This document shows, piece by piece, positions 5,173-7,227 of a stretch of 7,227 bases of DNA. Below the pieces are notes generated by a model. That model was not told the DNA's origin. It saw only the letters and a program-made list of their open reading frames with translations, and did not search any database. The stretch comes from an uncultured Bdellovibrio sp. Lineage in GTDB: Bacteria; Bdellovibrionota; Bdellovibrionia; Bdellovibrionales; Bdellovibrionaceae. The translations under genes were made by a program, and so were the position numbers. How positions within the stretch are numbered: position 1 is the stretch's first letter; every line of letters begins with the position of its first letter. The stretch lies in contig CAMLRE010000104.1 of assembly GCA_946482355.1 (NCBI GenBank), forward strand, positions 1-7,227, given 5' to 3'.

Positions 5173-6216
5173 TTATTCAATGATCAGGCTGGCTGCCTTG
5201 TACATGCGGTCAAAAACGCTCTCCCACATTTCTGAATTGTGGTAAGGCATTTGAATAAAACAAAGAACATCAGGTTTGCGCTCGCTCACCGCACGAAGCT
5301 GCGAATAAAGTTCGCGCGCAGCCTGACCGGGATCTTTCGGCAAAACTAAAAACTCTAACTTAGAAATTTTATGTTTCGGTTTAACGATTTTAACATGTTC
5401 AACTTCATCAGGAAGTTCACTTAATTTCGTATTTAAAATCTCGGTGATCTCGCTCATTTTCATGGCGGGATTTTTACAAATCACAAATGGCACCGCCGGC
5501 ATATAGTGATGTTTCATGTGCCCCGGTGATTCTTTTTTATCGACAGCTTCTAACCAAGAAAATTTCAAATCAGTTTTTAAAAGCGACGACGTTAAATCAG
5601 ATTTTAAAACAGCCCCTTTGCGTAAGATGGCTAACTCATAAGTATTATGTTGCGGCCCACGGAAAGAAACTTTCACTAATAAAACTGTCGATTCAATACC
5701 GATTTCACTTTGCCCTTGATCAAGAACGTGCACGACATCGCCGAATTCTTTTTTAACATGTTCGGCTTTGGTCGGAGAAGTTTTACCAAATTTATTGGCA
5801 CTTGGAGCTGCGATAGGAACACCCACCGCTGAAATTAATTTTTGCGCCAGCGGGTGTCTTGGTAAACGTACACCTACACTGTCTAAGCCTGATGTGATCG
5901 TATCAGAAATTAAATCTGATTTTGGCATCACCAAAGTTAAAGGCCCTGGCCAGAAAGCTTTCGCTAAATGGTCAGCCATGGCATGCCATTCTCTAAAACA
6001 AGTTTTGGCCTGATCAATTGATGAAACGTGCACAATCAACGGATCAAAAAATGGACGCTCTTTTGTTGAAAAGATTTTTTTCAAACCTTCAGGGCGGTCA
6101 ATGCGAGCTCCTAAGCCGTAAACCGTTTCGGTCGGAAAAGCCACCACGTTACCTTGCTCAAGCAGGTTCACAGCCAGTGCAAAATCATTGTTTGAGGGAC
6201 CCTTATTTGCTGTCAA
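5173..6216 (-). CDS. sua5: Threonylcarbamoyl-AMP synthase, Sua5/YwlC type (347 aa)
   Basis: This cytoplasmic enzyme makes L-threonylcarbamoyl-adenylate from threonine, bicarbonate and ATP; the TsaD complex then transfers the group to A37 of ANN-decoding tRNAs (t6A). The YrdC domain fills residues 1-200: PTETVYGLGA (28-37), KERPFFDPLIVHV (52-64), FWPGPLTLV (88-96), VGVRLPRHP (114-122), PIAAPSANKFGKTSPT (134-149) and IESTV (174-178). Next is the linker SPGHMKHHYMP (230-240), equivalent to the PGxxxxHYxP motif of Sua5, then the Sua5-specific domain with DPGQAARELYSQLR and a terminal WESVFDRMYKAA. Length equals that of typical Sua5/YwlC proteins, so this is the long form and not short TsaC. The TTG start at 6216 overlaps the permease stop by 14 bases, which suggests translational coupling; no better in-frame ATG exists before the first motif. 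KERPxxDP in place of KGRPxxNP is a minor variation. Confidence 0.95.
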   Translation of the reverse strand: MTANKGPSNNDFALAVNLLEQGNVVAFPTETVYGLGARIDRPEGLKKIFSTKERPFFDPLIVHVSSIDQAKTCFREWHAMADHLAKAFWPGPLTLVMPKSDLISDTITSGLDSVGVRLPRHPLAQKLISAVGVPIAAPSANKFGKTSPTKAEHVKKEFGDVVHVLDQGQSEIGIESTVLLVKVSFRGPQHNTYELAILRKGAVLKSDLTSSLLKTDLKFSWLEAVDKKESPGHMKHHYMPAVPFVICKNPAMKMSEITEILNTKLSELPDEVEHVKIVKPKHKISKLEFLVLPKDPGQAARELYSQLRAVSERKPDVLCFIQMPYHNSEMWESVFDRMYKAASLIIE

Positions 6217-7227
6217 CTAAGCCACCTTCGTTTTTTAACAAAGTAAGAGGTTGTAATTTTCTTAGTGGCTGCATCGACACTTTTAATACTCCGAACGTGA
6301 TTGAAACTAAGACTACAATTAAAGATAACATTGAAACATAGTCAAAATAAATCCCCAATTTGAACATTGCACTTACGATCGCGTAAGAAATTAAAGACCC
6401 TAAACCAAGCCCCACGATCAAACTTAAGAAAGCAATCAGGCTAAATTGCGTAATCATAATGCGGTAAAGTTGATCTTGTGTAGAACCTAACACTTGCAGC
6501 AGGTTCATTTCATTAATACGTTCACCCACTTGAGTATTGATCAGAATAATGAAAATAAAGAAACCGACCACTAATGCTAAAGTTGCCATAATCTGTAAAG
6601 CCAGAGCCATTTGATCGATAAAGACCAATGACTTTTCAACACTTTGTTGCACATTAATAATTGAGATATTGGCAAAACGATCAACCACCGCATTTTGTAA
6701 TTCACGCACCTGATCTTGGTTAATTTGCATAACCGCACTTAAATAAACCTGAGGGGCTTCTTCTAAAACACCGGGTTGAAAAGTAATAAAGAAGTTGGGC
6801 TGAAAACTTGTCCAGCGAACACGTCGAAGTGATGTCACTTTGCCTTTGATTTCTAAACCCTGCACATCAAAGGTCATCACATCACCCAGTTTAGCGCCGA
6901 CACGTTCAGCGTACTTTTCTTCAAGGCTGATTTCTGCAACATCACCGTTTTGGCCTGAAAACCACTGACCATCGACTAAGTCTTCTGATTCCTGAAGTTT
7001 AGCTTTATAAGTTAAATTCACGCCGCGATTTCTAAAACGGGCTTCGTTTTCTGATTCACGGGTTTTAAAAAAACCTTGCTCTTCAACACGCTCATAACTT
7101 TGATCATTGATTTTTAAAATACGCGAACGCACTAGCGGCGTTAATTCAATATCCTGCCCGGTTTTATCTTTGACGATTTTAACCAGTTCATCTTTTTGAT
7201 CCATCTGAATATCAAACATAAATACCG
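6203..7227 (-). CDS. FtsX-family ABC transporter permease, YbbP-like, C-terminal part (5'-truncated by window edge)
   Basis: This is the C-terminal part of an inner-membrane permease that works with a LolD/YbbA-type ATPase; YbbP-like members are thought to move or extract lipids or lipoproteins, but the substrate is not established. The frame stays open to the window's edge (Val-Phe precede the apparent Met at 7219), so that Met is internal; numbering here counts it as 1. FDIQMDQ (2-8), PLVRSRI (28-34) and VRWTSFQPNFF (134-144) are typical of the large YbbP/COG3127 type. Residues about 60-190 form the periplasmic region. Three membrane segments follow (about 205-228, 256-284, 294-313), with the FtsX cytoplasmic-loop signature ERINEMNLLQVLGSTQDQL (233-251) after the first. 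The tail PLRKLQPLTLLKNE resembles the usual FtsX-family end. Family members are about 800 residues, so more than half lies outside. It overlaps sua5 by 14 bases and is probably co-transcribed with it. Confidence 0.9.
   Translation of the reverse strand, partial: VFMFDIQMDQKDELVKIVKDKTGQDIELTPLVRSRILKINDQSYERVEEQGFFKTRESENEARFRNRGVNLTYKAKLQESEDLVDGQWFSGQNGDVAEISLEEKYAERVGAKLGDVMTFDVQGLEIKGKVTSLRRVRWTSFQPNFFITFQPGVLEEAPQVYLSAVMQINQDQVRELQNAVVDRFANISIINVQQSVEKSLVFIDQMALALQIMATLALVVGFFIFIILINTQVGERINEMNLLQVLGSTQDQLYRIMITQFSLIAFLSLIVGLGLGSLISYAIVSAMFKLGIYFDYVSMLSLIVVLVSITFGVLKVSMQPLRKLQPLTLLKNEGGLVDSK

Noticed and set aside
5160..5215. Terminator between the AgmX/PglI gene and sua5
   Set aside because: The only hairpin is AGGC/GCCT around five bases without a T-run; I cannot support a terminator in the six-base gap or just beyond it.
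5487..6341. Plus-strand open frames across sua5 and the permease end
   Set aside because: They are antisense to strongly conserved Sua5 motifs and have no domain of their own.

Overview
The window looks like ordinary chromosome from a Gram-negative predatory-type deltaproteobacterium, most likely Bdellovibrionota (Bdellovibrio or a relative). The reasons are a large glycine- and cysteine-rich lipoprotein of no known enzyme family, a free-standing AgmX/PglI-type C-terminal domain (common in myxobacteria and Bdellovibrio relatives), a PabB-PabC fusion and a YbbP-like FtsX-family permease. Base composition is moderately AT-rich (about 40% GC by eye), lower than the type species B. bacteriovorus. 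The taxonomic call is inference from gene style, not from a marker gene. No RNA gene, insertion sequence, phage gene or CRISPR array is visible.

Layout: (1) Bases 2-1243, plus strand: 3' part of a bifunctional aminodeoxychorismate synthase / 4-amino-4-deoxychorismate lyase (folate pathway), cut by the window's left edge. (2) Bases 1227-1640, minus: a small, very basic, aromatic-rich protein of unknown function, whose end overlaps the pabB end by 17 bases inside a probable bidirectional terminator. (3) Bases 1760-2545, minus: a PlsC/OlsA-type lysophospholipid acyltransferase. (4) Bases 2631-4634, minus: a 667-residue secreted lipoprotein with its own rho-independent terminator. (5) Bases 4635-4815: divergent promoter region. 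(6) Bases 4816-5166, plus: a secreted 116-residue AgmX/PglI (TonB C-terminal-like) domain protein. (7) Bases 5173-6216, minus: Sua5-type threonylcarbamoyl-AMP synthase, which makes the t6A tRNA modification. (8) Bases 6203-7227, minus: 3' part of an FtsX-family ABC permease, overlapping sua5 by 14 bases and cut by the right edge.

The genes are mostly unrelated housekeeping and envelope functions rather than one pathway. The permease and sua5 form a translationally coupled pair. The minus-strand block lipoprotein, acyltransferase, small protein is co-directional but interrupted by a strong terminator. No new multi-gene system is evident. The least understood items are the +19-charged aromatic-rich small protein with tandem palindromes in front of it, and the 14-cysteine lipoprotein divergent from the TonB-like domain protein. 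Several automatic start calls are likely wrong: ATG starts at 1640, 2545 and 4634 are preferred over upstream GTG/TTG codons.
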